Shown piece after piece: positions 15,161 through 22,497 of a DNA stretch of 27,934 bases. Each line of letters opens with the position of its first letter. Position 1 is the first letter of the stretch. The stretch spans positions 1-27,934 of the forward strand of contig USAY01000009.1 of the NCBI GenBank assembly GCA_900552755.1, read 5' to 3'. Source of the DNA: an uncultured Collinsella sp. (GTDB lineage: Bacteria > Actinomycetota > Coriobacteriia > Coriobacteriales > Coriobacteriaceae). The translations under genes were made by a program, and so were the position numbers. The notes beneath the pieces are model-generated. The model worked only from the letters and a program-made list of their open reading frames with translations, had not been told where the DNA came from and did no database searches.

Positions 15161-15599
15161 CGACAGAGTCCTCCTTACGTGTGGGCTCATGTTTTTGGGC
15201 GACGGCCGAGCTTTGGTAGGGGAGGCCGTCGTCCAGACCCAGGTTTGCGATTAGGGCGTCTTCAAGCTCCACAGGGGAGCGCTCGGGCGCGAACGATCCG
15301 GCAAAGGCGGCGAGCGTCTCGAGCGACTCGACGAGCTCGTCGTTCATGTCTCCTGCGCGCCGGATACGCCGGAGTTCCGCTACGACAGGTCCCATGCGCT
15401 CCTTAACCGCCTTGCGCATGCGGGTGGTTGCGACCACAGTAAAAGTGCCTTCCAGCAGGCTTCTCGCGATGAAGTCCTGCTTCGACAGACCGCTCAAAGC
15501 GACGCGGAGGTCGAGCTGGTCCGCCTCTGCGGGCGACATGCGGAAGGCGATGGTCTTGCAGCGACGGCGTCCCTTGGCGTCCACAATCGGCCTAGACAT
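15150..15599 (-). CDS. MobC-like plasmid mobilization protein
   Basis: The 149-residue protein begins RRCKTIAFRMSPAEADQLDLRVALSGLSKQDFIARSLLEG. This is the ribbon-helix-helix core seen in a mobilization-protein family that travels with integrases and relaxases on gram-positive integrative elements. A helical middle (RKAVKERMGPVVAELRRIRRAGD) and an acidic tail follow. The ATG at 15599 has GAGGTGAT upstream and overlaps the integrase stop by eight bases. It is a second candidate DNA-binding partner for the relaxase, or a regulator of the int-xis operon. The family is confident; the exact role is not. Confidence 0.82.
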   Translation of the reverse strand: MSRPIVDAKGRRRCKTIAFRMSPAEADQLDLRVALSGLSKQDFIARSLLEGTFTVVATTRMRKAVKERMGPVVAELRRIRRAGDMNDELVESLETLAAFAGSFAPERSPVELEDALIANLGLDDGLPYQSSAVAQKHEPTRKEDSVDES

Positions 15600-16656
15600 C
15601 CGACATCACCTCGTCCAGCGCCTCCACGAGGTCGTGCTGGGTCGAGGGGAAGAGATGCGAATACATCTCCGTGACCTCGGCGGTCTCGTGACCCATGCGG
15701 TCGGCGATTGCCGTGGGCGAGTAGCCGCTGTTGATGAGCGCACTGACGTGCGAGTGGCGGATGTCGTGGATGCGGATGCGCTTCACGCCCGAGAGCTCGC
15801 AACCCCTCTTCATCTCATGCGACAACGCGTGCTTCGTGACGGGGAAGAGCCGGTCGGTAGGGGCGATCTCGGGATGTGTCGACAGATAATCACGCAGCTC
15901 CTCACGAAGGAGGCTCGGCATGACGATGTCCCGCTTCGAGGCGCGCGTCTTGGGTGGACCGATAACGTCCTCGCCCTTGATGCGGGCGTAGGAATGACGG
16001 ATACGGATAACGTTGAGATTGAAGTCGATGTCTTCCGGACGGAGGGCGAGGAGCTCGCCCTCGCGACAGCCCGAGAGGTAGAGCGTGAGGAATGCAAGGT
16101 AGATGAGCGGCTTGTCCTCGATGGCCTGGGAGAAGCGCTTGAACTCGGCAGGGGTCCAGTAGAGCATCTCCTTCTCGGGGCGCTTGGAGCCGACCTTTCC
16201 CGCCGCCAACATGGGATTCTGGGGCAGGCGGTAGAAGCGGACGGCGTGGTTGAAGATGGCTGAGAACTGGTTGCAAATTGTGTGGAGATAGCTCTGCGAC
16301 AGGTTCTGCTCAAGGAGCCAATTCTCCCAACGCACCACGTCCGCAGCCTTGACGTCACAAAGGCGCATGGGGCCAAAAATGGGCAGGATGTACTTGTCGA
16401 TAATGGCATCCTTGGTGAGCCTGGTGCCGACTCGCAGTCGAGGGTAGATGTCACATGCGTACATGGTTTTGACGAAGGCCTCGACGGTGACCTCGACACG
16501 TTCGTTGCAGGAGGCGAGGAAGTCGCGCTCCCAAGCCACAGCCTCCTTCTTGGAGACGAACCCGCGTTTCGTCTTCTTGTGGCGCTCGCCCATGGAGTTG
16601 CGGTACCAAGCCTCAACCGTCCAAGTCCCGCGCTTCTTGTCGCGGCTAACCGACAT
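15592..16656 (-). CDS. int: Tyrosine recombinase / integrase
   Basis: The 354-residue protein integrates and excises the element. It has an N-terminal arm-binding region (RGTWTVEAWYRNSMGERHKKTKRGF), a core-binding SAM-like domain (about 55-150) and a catalytic domain. The active-site residues are all visible: R198 (SGCREGEL), K236 (PPKTRASKR), H297 and R300 (HDIRHSH), H323 (RMGHET) and Y332 (MYSHLF). The start at 16656 overlaps the excisionase stop by 11 bases. The candidate target is the guaA 3' end found about 2.2 kb away at the element's right edge. The arm-type sites may be the 11-bp tandem repeats beside it. No defect is seen. Confidence 0.95.
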   Translation of the reverse strand: MSVSRDKKRGTWTVEAWYRNSMGERHKKTKRGFVSKKEAVAWERDFLASCNERVEVTVEAFVKTMYACDIYPRLRVGTRLTKDAIIDKYILPIFGPMRLCDVKAADVVRWENWLLEQNLSQSYLHTICNQFSAIFNHAVRFYRLPQNPMLAAGKVGSKRPEKEMLYWTPAEFKRFSQAIEDKPLIYLAFLTLYLSGCREGELLALRPEDIDFNLNVIRIRHSYARIKGEDVIGPPKTRASKRDIVMPSLLREELRDYLSTHPEIAPTDRLFPVTKHALSHEMKRGCELSGVKRIRIHDIRHSHVSALINSGYSPTAIADRMGHETAEVTEMYSHLFPSTQHDLVEALDEVMSDV

Positions 16657-16855
16657 TAGTCATCGCCGCCTTCTGCTTAGAAGGGGCGGAGAGAAGGCGT
16701 GCCTCGAAATACGAGCGCTGGACCTTCCCGGGGATGGTCATGATTCCCTGGGCCGCAAGTTCTGCATTCAAAGTCTTGATGAGCTTGAACGAATAGGACT
16801 TGCTCATGCCCGTGATCTCGGCAACCTCCTCCGCGCCGATAAGCTGGCGTGTCAT
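16646..16855 (-). CDS. xis: Excisionase-like HTH protein
   Basis: The 69-residue protein starts MTRQLIGAEEVAEITGMSKSYSFKLIKTLN, a MerR/excisionase-type winged helix segment, and continues with a basic Gln/Arg stretch. Small HTH proteins encoded just before a tyrosine integrase usually act as recombination directionality factors. The ATG at 16855 has AAAGGAGA six bases upstream; a longer reading from 16912 lacks a ribosome site. It is the first gene of the long minus-strand operon that ends at 9274. Confidence 0.82.
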   Translation of the reverse strand: MTRQLIGAEEVAEITGMSKSYSFKLIKTLNAELAAQGIMTIPGKVQRSYFEARLLSAPSKQKAAMTNVG

Positions 16856-17045
16856 ATGAAGTCTCCTTTCTAGGATGGGACACCGTTTGTTCCTTGTCTC
16901 AATTATGTACAAGAAAAGTATTACCTACGACGAAAAGTGGAACTTTGCTCATTAAGTCACATCTCCTCACATCTCCTACATTTTTTGTACGCACTAGATT
17001 TCGCGTGTAGACTTAAGGGCAGCTATTCTTTGGAGGTGTATCCAA
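16856..17045. promoter_or_regulatory. Divergent control region between xis-int operon and regulator gene
   Basis: This AT-rich 190-bp gap separates the transfer/integration operon from the double-HTH regulator gene. It contains a perfect tandem repeat TCACATCTCC at 16957-16966 and 16967-16976. Rightward, TTGTAC (about 16985) and TAGACT are spaced 17 bases as weak -35/-10 elements. Leftward, CATAAT (complement of 16902-16907) is a possible -10. GGAGGTG precedes the rightward gene. The tandem repeat is a candidate operator for the regulator. Confidence 0.55.
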
Positions 17046-18182
17046 ATGACTGCCGTCGACTACGTCGGTACAATCTCGGAAGCCCTGTCGTCGTTTGCGG
17101 CCGACAGGGAGTGGGAACAGACGAGCAAGCGCTGGGGGAGGCAGCAGCTATCTCAGAAGCTGTTTCGCCTCCGCTCGGCGCGTAAATGGACCCGAAAGGT
17201 GGCTGCGCAGGCGGCGGGAATCCCAGAATCGGCCTTAAGGAATTACGAGCTGATGAAGTCGGCCCCGAAAGAGGAACATCTGGAGGGGCTCGCGAACGCC
17301 TTTGGCATACGAGCCGAGGCGCTCCACTACTACGATTTCAGTGATACGGACTTAATTGCTCAGGCTTTCTTTCAATTTGCTGCGACATACGGATTCGAGC
17401 CCGTTGCAAACGAGCGCTATTCTGCGCTCAAGCCGACTTCATCTTTCATGAAGGCGTTCCTGAAGAAATGGGCTGCTCAGTATGCTCAGGTTGAGAGTGA
17501 CTCCGACCGGGATGACTATGAAAGATGGAAGGACAACTTCGCAGCTGAGTTTTACCCGTCCCAGTTTCCCTTGCGCTACGAGTACGATCCGCGAGAGTCC
17601 TGGATACTGATTACGCCCTGGCAGAATAGAATGCAGTCGAAGAAGCTGCCCGAGCTAAGGGCGCGGTGCACTCCTGCGAAGACTCAGCCGGATTTGGCCC
17701 GAGAGACCGATCTTTCCCTTGCAACGCTACGTTCGTATGAACAAGGGGCTAGGGTGCCAAAATTCGCTGCACTCCAAAAACTGTCTGCTGCTCTTGGCGT
17801 GAAGAGAGGGGCGCTTGTATTTACCGATTTCGGTAGTCCTGTTCAAGCGGCCCACGCATTATTTCAGCTATCGGCCTCATATGGGTTGATTCCGGTTCAG
17901 CTGGAAGACGGCCCAGTGCTCCTCGCGAGGGGACCTGTTTCCGACTCTTTTCTTTTTGAATGGGCAAAGAAGTACGAGACTCGTGTGGAGCGGGCCGATG
18001 AATACGACGAATGGCTCGATCGGTTCAGCTATTTTGAACATGATAAGTCCGATGACTATGTCGATAAGTTTCGGCAGCATACGATACGCCAACCGAATGG
18101 TTCTCTGCTTATTGACGGTCATGTTTATAGCGATTTCTGTCCCTTCGACAAACGTTTCAAGAGGGGATATGCGCTTGCTTAG
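17046..18182 (+). CDS. Double-HTH (XRE-type) regulator of the element
   Basis: The 378-residue protein consists of two similar halves. Each has an XRE-like HTH (about 38-92: SQKLFRLRSARKWTRKVAAQAAGIPESALRNYE; about 198-256: ETDLSLATLRSYEQGARVPKFAALQKLSAALGV). Each HTH is followed by a matching block: LIAQAFFQFAATYGFEPV...FLKKWAAQY against AAHALFQLSASYGLIPVQ...FEWAKKYETRV. It therefore looks like a fused dimer. The ATG at 17046 has GGAGGTG about eight bases upstream. Being divergent from xis-int and near the attachment site, it is probably the repressor or switch of excision and transfer. The domain after the HTH is unknown to me. Confidence 0.82.
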   Translation: MTAVDYVGTISEALSSFAADREWEQTSKRWGRQQLSQKLFRLRSARKWTRKVAAQAAGIPESALRNYELMKSAPKEEHLEGLANAFGIRAEALHYYDFSDTDLIAQAFFQFAATYGFEPVANERYSALKPTSSFMKAFLKKWAAQYAQVESDSDRDDYERWKDNFAAEFYPSQFPLRYEYDPRESWILITPWQNRMQSKKLPELRARCTPAKTQPDLARETDLSLATLRSYEQGARVPKFAALQKLSAALGVKRGALVFTDFGSPVQAAHALFQLSASYGLIPVQLEDGPVLLARGPVSDSFLFEWAKKYETRVERADEYDEWLDRFSYFEHDKSDDYVDKFRQHTIRQPNGSLLIDGHVYSDFCPFDKRFKRGYALA

Positions 18183-18250
18183 CAAGTGCTTCTGCCATTG
18201 GAGGGTCGGAACATATTGCTTTGGGGCAAGCTGTTGGGAAGGGAGAGGAT

Positions 18251-18751
18251 ATGAATAGAGAAACGAAATTGGGCGATGGAGTCGCCAATGAGCTAAAGGA
18301 AGAAATCAATCGCGAGCTGTCTTCGACGGCTAAGAGTTTCATTCGAATCCTGTTTGCATACCTTAACGATAAAGTTCAGGGTATCGATTTTGATGATCTT
18401 CTAGGAAAACTGAGCAAGAAAGATGAGGACGAGATTATGTCCCTTTGGTCTTCTCAGCTCGTAGAAGAAGGCCTAGTGCCAAGTGGATATGGCGGCTTGC
18501 CGAATGATTTACTTATTGATAATTTGCATCAAACAGGCTATGTAGATGGTCTCTATAGCGGGTACGTTCTTGCAATGATCTCGCTGGTAGATAACAATGC
18601 GCCTCGCGAGTTGATTGCTTCTGTAAAAGACGATCTATTTCCTAAACCTATAGCATTGCGCTACGGAGATCGCCATGAGTTGGTTTCGCGCCTTGATGAT
18701 GAAAATTATCGCTGGGTCAAATGTCTGACGAAGGATGATCCAGCTGATTAA
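18251..18751 (+). CDS. Unknown AT-rich gene next to the attachment site
   Basis: The 166-residue soluble protein has no recognised family. It is mostly helical: VANELKEEINRELSSTAKSFIRILFAYLNDKV, then DFDDLLGKLSKKDEDEIMSLWSSQLVEEGLVPSG, then YVDGLYSGYVLAMISLVD. The ATG at 18251 has GGGAGAGG upstream; a GTG/ATG further up lacks a site. It lies 68 bp after the double-HTH gene, probably in the same transcript, and its GC content is clearly lower than the transfer genes. It is the last gene before the guaA-type attachment site, a common slot for regulatory partners or cargo. No function can be assigned. Confidence 0.72.
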   Translation: MNRETKLGDGVANELKEEINRELSSTAKSFIRILFAYLNDKVQGIDFDDLLGKLSKKDEDEIMSLWSSQLVEEGLVPSGYGGLPNDLLIDNLHQTGYVDGLYSGYVLAMISLVDNNAPRELIASVKDDLFPKPIALRYGDRHELVSRLDDENYRWVKCLTKDDPAD

Positions 18752-18782
18752 AGATCTCGAATCAACCTTTCCGTTTTATGCG

Positions 18783-18804
18783 TGAGGATCAAATGAGGAC
18801 CAAA
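18783..18804. repeat. 11-bp tandem repeat, candidate integrase arm sites
   Basis: TGAGGATCAAA (18783-18793) is followed directly by TGAGGACCAAA (18794-18804), 10 of 11 bases identical, about 70 bp inside the guaA-derived sequence. Short tandem repeats flanking the core are the usual arm-type sites of tyrosine integrases. Confidence 0.6.
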
Positions 18805-18875
18805 TTCCGTCGAAGAAACGCCTGTTAGCTTGCATTGTAAAAAAGTGAGCTGCCTTTCTAGCTGCGGCGCTCGTT

Positions 18876-18890
18876 ATCGAGTGGGAGTAA
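18876..18890 (+). other. Candidate attR: 3' end of guaA (IEWE-stop)
   Basis: ATCGAGTGGGAGTAA encodes I-E-W-E-stop, the near-universal C terminus of GMP synthase, while the upstream bases do not continue guaA. The guaA 3' end is a known insertion hotspot for genomic islands, with GAGTGGGA at the core of the duplicated site. A terminator follows 20 bases later, as expected for the true guaA end. The intact guaA should lie at the other end of the island, outside the window. Confidence 0.75.
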
Positions 18891-18910
18891 ACGATATTCG
18901 TTGATTTCAA

Positions 18911-18950
18911 GCCTCTGACCTGCGAAAACAGGTCGGGGGCTTCTTATTTT
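18911..18950 (+). terminator. Rho-independent terminator, probably that of guaA
   Basis: GCCTCTGACCTG (18911-18922) pairs with CAGGTCGGGGGC (18929-18940) using two G:T pairs around a CGAAAA loop, followed by TTCTTATTTT. It lies just after the guaA stop remnant, so it was probably the native guaA terminator before the island inserted. Confidence 0.8.
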
Positions 18951-18971
18951 GCAACCTCTGTGCAACCTTTG
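18950..18971. repeat. 11-bp tandem repeat beside the guaA terminator
   Basis: TGCAACCTCTG (18950-18960) is followed directly by TGCAACCTTTG (18961-18971), 10 of 11 identical. It has the form of integrase arm-type sites but a different sequence from the pair at 18783, so it may be left from another element that used the same site. Confidence 0.5.
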
Positions 18972-19147
18972 CGGTTTCGCGCCCCGTGAACAGGGGACGT
19001 AGCACTGTTCACGTCTGGGCCCATATCGGCACCGATCATTGCCCGCGCTGCTTCTGCTTGCGCTTCAGCTTCCGCTGCTCGAGGCACGTCGCCCGGTGTT
19101 CCTCGCCAGAGGAGAGCTGGCCGTTCCTTGCGAAACCGCGAGGCCAC

Positions 19148-19315
19148 CTATATCCGCTTGCTGCGGGCTTGCTTGAACCAGTTCCTTTTGAAAGAGCCTA
19201 TACCTCCGAAGAACTTGTTGTACGTCTCACCGTCCTCCTTGGCCTCGTACTTGACCAAGGCAAGTTCGATAGTACAGAGGTAATCTGCCACTTGCTCGAG
19301 GCGGTAGTCGGTCAT
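19148..19315 (-). CDS. Possible small protein or gene remnant
   Basis: A 55-residue reading, MTDYRLEQVADYLCTIELALVKYEAK to GSFKRNWFKQARSKRI, has protein-like composition with a basic aromatic C terminus. No ribosome site precedes the ATG at 19315, and the frame is open further upstream with less protein-like sequence. It may be the end of a decayed larger gene. No family is recognised. Confidence 0.3.
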   Translation of the reverse strand: MTDYRLEQVADYLCTIELALVKYEAKEDGETYNKFFGGIGSFKRNWFKQARSKRI

Positions 19316-19602
19316 CGAGGTCTTGCGGCGTCGGACGACCCCTTTTGAGAGGACCTTGCCCACCGAGTCGTCTCGCCCGCGGAACAGAAGGAGCGCATCC
19401 TCGCGACCTTCGGCGACCTGTGCTGCGAGATGGAGGGCTGCACCATCGTGCAGGGCCCTTTCCAAAGCGAAGTGTCGAGCCGAAGTGTTGAGCGTCGGCC
19501 CTGAATGTTCAATGGCCGTTGTTTTCTGCCCCTCAAGTGGTGGACTTTTCCTCGGGGCTGTTGATTCCCCCACGCGCCCCTTTCCGTTCTCTGTGTTCCC
19601 CT

Positions 19603-19623
19603 TATACTCCTTGTACGAGGAGG
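19603..19623 (+). promoter_or_regulatory. Possible -10 box and ribosome site of PTS regulator
   Basis: TATACT (19603-19608) matches five of six -10 positions, with a poor -35 (TTTCCG at 19581). GAGGAGGT ends nine to ten bases before the ATG at 19633. The ribosome site is convincing; the promoter is tentative and would give a leader of under 25 bases. Confidence 0.35.
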
Positions 19624-19632
19624 TAAGAAGTC

Positions 19633-22374
19633 ATGGACAAGACCGCACAGGACAGCTTGGCAAAGAAGCCCGTCGACATGAGGGACAGGATTCTCGAGCA
19701 TCTCGAGGCCCTCACCTCTGCCGTCTCGCTCGACGACCTTGCCCGTCTGTCCACCTCCGACATCGCCGAGACGCTCATCATCTCCAGGAGCCTGGCGAGC
19801 CAGTACCTCAACGACCTTGTTCGCGCCGGCCTTGTGGTTAAGGTGGCGGGCAGGCCTGTCCGTTATTTTCATCGCCGCGCGTTCCAGAAGCGTTTTCAGG
19901 TAAAGCTCTCTGCAAGCGAGTACGCCTCGCTCGCCGACCTCATCCAGGCGACGGGAATCGCCGATCACCGCGACTTCGCGCGTGCCGTGGGCTTTGACCT
20001 GAGCCTCAGCTCCGTTGTCGAGCAGTGCAAGGCTGCGGTTCAGTACCCTCCGTTTGGCCTACCCATCCTCTTGAGCGGCGGCGTGGGTGTCGGTAAGTCT
20101 TTCCTTTCTCGCCTTGTGTACGAGTACGGCAAGAACCAGGGCTTGCTGTCCCGCGACTCCTCCTATGTGCGCATCGACTGCGCCGGGGTCCCGGATGCCG
20201 CCTCGTTCAACGGGCTTCTTGACGAGTCGATCGCGAAATCGCGCGGGGGTGTGGTTTTTGTCAACGGCATCGAGGCACTCTCTCCCTCTGCGATGGAGCA
20301 CTGCCTTGCGACGGCCCTCGGGCTCGATGCCTCCCAGGATGCGCCGCGCGCTCGCCTCGTTCTTTCGACGACGCTTTCCGCCGATGACCTGAAGGTTTCC
20401 TCGGCCTACAGCAAAATGCCCATCTGTGCCCGCGTCCCCTCACTCAAGGAGCGGACCCCCGAGGAGCGCGAGGATCTCATCTTGAGCTTCCTGCGCAGCG
20501 AGGGGTGCCGAATCGGTTCTGATGTGAAGATCAGCCGCGGCGCATACCGTTGCCTCGTGAACGCGGACTTTTCCGATAACATCGCCGGCTTGCGCGCCTG
20601 CGTGACGAACTGCTGCGCCAAAGCGTTCCTCAATCGCGAGGGCGACTACGTCGTCGTTCGCCCGTATCTTCTTCCCAGCGGGCTCCTCTCCTCCGCGCAG
20701 ATCGATCAACAGCCCGACGATGGCGTTCTGATCGACGCGTCCCTGGATGCCGCCGAGAGCACTGGGCCGGTCGAGCAGGCGCTCGATGCCCTGTGCTCCC
20801 TCGATGAGCGATTCTGCGCCGGGGAGCTCTCTGTCTCCGAGCTCGTCTCGCAAGCTGTCTCCGCTGTGCGCGGCGTTGAGGATCACTTGATCTTCGACCA
20901 CGGCGTCGCCTCCTCGAGGTCGCGCGCCTTCGAGCGCGTCGTGGGCGCGGTCCTTGCCGACGCAGGCTCTTCTTATGGCATCGAGCTTTCGAGGAAGGTC
21001 GCTTTTCTACTGGCCCAGGAGATTTGCCTGCAGTTGTGGCCGGGTATCGGCCTGGCTAAGCGAAAGTCTGCCTGTGCGGAGCAAATCTCCCATCTCCTCG
21101 GTGCCGTGACCTCCGAATTGCCGTTTGCCTCGAGTGTCTCCGATCAGGTCGCCGCAGACGTGGAAGGGGCGCTGGGAATCTCGCTCGATCACTTCACGAA
21201 GACGCTTCTGACGCTGTGCGTCGCATCGGAGTCTCGCGATGCGAAGGCCCTTCGGACGCTCTGCGTCATCTTGTCCCACGGCTACTCAACGGCGACGAGC
21301 ATCGCCGACGCGGCGAACCGTATGCTCGGCATGCATGTGTACGAGGCTGTCGACATGCCCTACGACCAGCAGCTGAAGGACATCGTCGGTCCGCTCCAGC
21401 ACCTCGTCGACCGCCATTCCTACTGCACCGGGGTCGTGTTCCTCGTCGACATGGGCTCCTTGGAGGAGGCCTATAAGGCCCTCGAGAACGTTACCGACTC
21501 CACTATCGGCGTGGTGAACAACGTCTCTACCGGTCTTGCGCTCGAGATCGGGGTCGGGCTGCTCGGCGGCAAGTCCATCGCCGAGGTTCTTGGCGATGCG
21601 ACCGCCGCGTGCGTGACGCACTGCAAGGTGATCGAGCGCGTCAACCGTGAGGACGCCATCGTCTTCTGCTCCGAGTCCGGGGTCGACGCCGCGGAGAGGA
21701 TACGCCAGCTCGTCTCGCAGAGCCTCCCGCGCACCATAGGCGCGCGCCTGCTCACGAGGCCCTTCAAGCAGCTCGTCGCGAACGGGTCGAACGACGCCGT
21801 TTTCTCCGAGCACCGCGTCTGCGCCGTCATCGGCACGGGAGACCCCGGGGTCGCCTCCATCCCCTTCGTCGCCCTCGAGGACATCATGTCGACGGCGTCC
21901 GCCTCTAAGGTCGATGCCGTGTTCGGCAGGTGGCTTGACGCTTCCGAGCTCTCTTCTTTCCACGAGAAGCTGCTCTCGAACATGACGCTGCAGAACGTCA
22001 TCCGCTCCATCACCATCCTCGACCCGGAGCGGCTATTCCACGAGATCGAGAGCGCCGTGCACGAGCTTCAGCGCAGGACAGGCGAGAAGATCGGCAGCAA
22101 CGCCATCATTGGGCTCTACGTCCACCTCTGCTGTCTCGTCGAGCGCCTTGTTACCAGAAACCCCATTGAGACCTACGTTGGCCAGGACCGCTTCGAGGAG
22201 GAGCGTGCCGATTTCATCGAGTCCTTCAGGCAGAGCTTCTCGAGTATCTCGACGCGCTATCGCGTAGAGGTTCCCGTAAGCGAGATCGCATATGTCTTCG
22301 ACTACATAAGCGTGAGCGCCGCCCCGGCGCGAGAAGAGCGCCTCGGCTCCTCGGACCTCCTGCTCGACGAGTGA
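19633..22374 (+). CDS. LevR-like PRD/PTS-domain transcriptional regulator with degenerate AAA+ motor
   Basis: The 913-residue protein has the LevR order. An N-terminal winged helix (about 15-80, ISRSLASQYLNDLVRAGLV) comes first, then an AAA+ domain (about 120-350), a first PRD-like region (about 380-525), a mannose-type EIIA-like domain with CVILSHGYSTATS (H549), a short EIIB-like part with FCSESGVDAAERI (C679), and a C-terminal PRD with YVHLCCLVERL (H831). These histidines would be phosphorylated by PTS proteins to report sugar supply. Walker A is intact (GGVGVGKS, 149-156), but the Walker B position reads VVFVNGIEAL without Asp/Glu, and no GAFTGA loop is present between 180 and 205. It therefore cannot work as a normal sigma-54 activator. 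It sits directly upstream of the PTS operon and presumably controls it. Confidence 0.88.
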   Translation: MDKTAQDSLAKKPVDMRDRILEHLEALTSAVSLDDLARLSTSDIAETLIISRSLASQYLNDLVRAGLVVKVAGRPVRYFHRRAFQKRFQVKLSASEYASLADLIQATGIADHRDFARAVGFDLSLSSVVEQCKAAVQYPPFGLPILLSGGVGVGKSFLSRLVYEYGKNQGLLSRDSSYVRIDCAGVPDAASFNGLLDESIAKSRGGVVFVNGIEALSPSAMEHCLATALGLDASQDAPRARLVLSTTLSADDLKVSSAYSKMPICARVPSLKERTPEEREDLILSFLRSEGCRIGSDVKISRGAYRCLVNADFSDNIAGLRACVTNCCAKAFLNREGDYVVVRPYLLPSGLLSSAQIDQQPDDGVLIDASLDAAESTGPVEQALDALCSLDERFCAGELSVSELVSQAVSAVRGVEDHLIFDHGVASSRSRAFERVVGAVLADAGSSYGIELSRKVAFLLAQEICLQLWPGIGLAKRKSACAEQISHLLGAVTSELPFASSVSDQVAADVEGALGISLDHFTKTLLTLCVASESRDAKALRTLCVILSHGYSTATSIADAANRMLGMHVYEAVDMPYDQQLKDIVGPLQHLVDRHSYCTGVVFLVDMGSLEEAYKALENVTDSTIGVVNNVSTGLALEIGVGLLGGKSIAEVLGDATAACVTHCKVIERVNREDAIVFCSESGVDAAERIRQLVSQSLPRTIGARLLTRPFKQLVANGSNDAVFSEHRVCAVIGTGDPGVASIPFVALEDIMSTASASKVDAVFGRWLDASELSSFHEKLLSNMTLQNVIRSITILDPERLFHEIESAVHELQRRTGEKIGSNAIIGLYVHLCCLVERLVTRNPIETYVGQDRFEEERADFIESFRQSFSSISTRYRVEVPVSEIAYVFDYISVSAAPAREERLGSSDLLLDE

Positions 22375-22497
22375 CCTTCCCCGCGCCGCCGCAAGCTGAC
22401 CGCGCGTCCTCAATAATCCGATAACCCCTTGCCCGGCGCGAATCCGGATAGCGCCGAGGCAGTACCGAACGTAAAACTTCATTTGATAGGAGCAAAC
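22375..22497 (+). promoter_or_regulatory. Leader/promoter region of the PTS operon
   Basis: The 123-bp gap holds an inverted pair CGGCGC (22434-22439) and GCGCCG (22451-22456) 11 bases apart and an AGGAG ribosome site before 22498. No GG-N10-GC sigma-54 element is visible, in line with the missing GAFTGA loop of the regulator. No clear -35/-10 pair can be named. Confidence 0.4.

Larger units (their letters stand above)
9181..18890. mobile_element. Integrative mobilizable element core, right end at guaA remnant
   Basis: The stretch contains an excisionase, tyrosine integrase, replication-type ATPase, relaxosome proteins, relaxase, coupling protein, a repressor-like regulator and a right attachment site made of the guaA 3' end. 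No VirB4, VirB6 or other mating-channel gene is present, so transfer would need a helper system or genes left of the window. The left end is unresolved. The restriction locus, DUF2958 operon and IS21 copy may belong to the same island, because no second guaA-like site is visible in the window. Confidence 0.7.
18972..19632. other. Gene-poor stretch between guaA terminator and PTS regulator
   Basis: About 660 bases with no convincing gene apart from a weak minus-strand candidate (19148-19315). It includes an inverted pair around GTGAACAGGGG/CTGTTCAC (about 18987-19012). Minus-strand frames here are open but lack ribosome sites and look degenerate; they may be decayed mobile-element sequence. 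The last 30 bases hold the promoter and ribosome site of the next gene. Confidence 0.5.
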
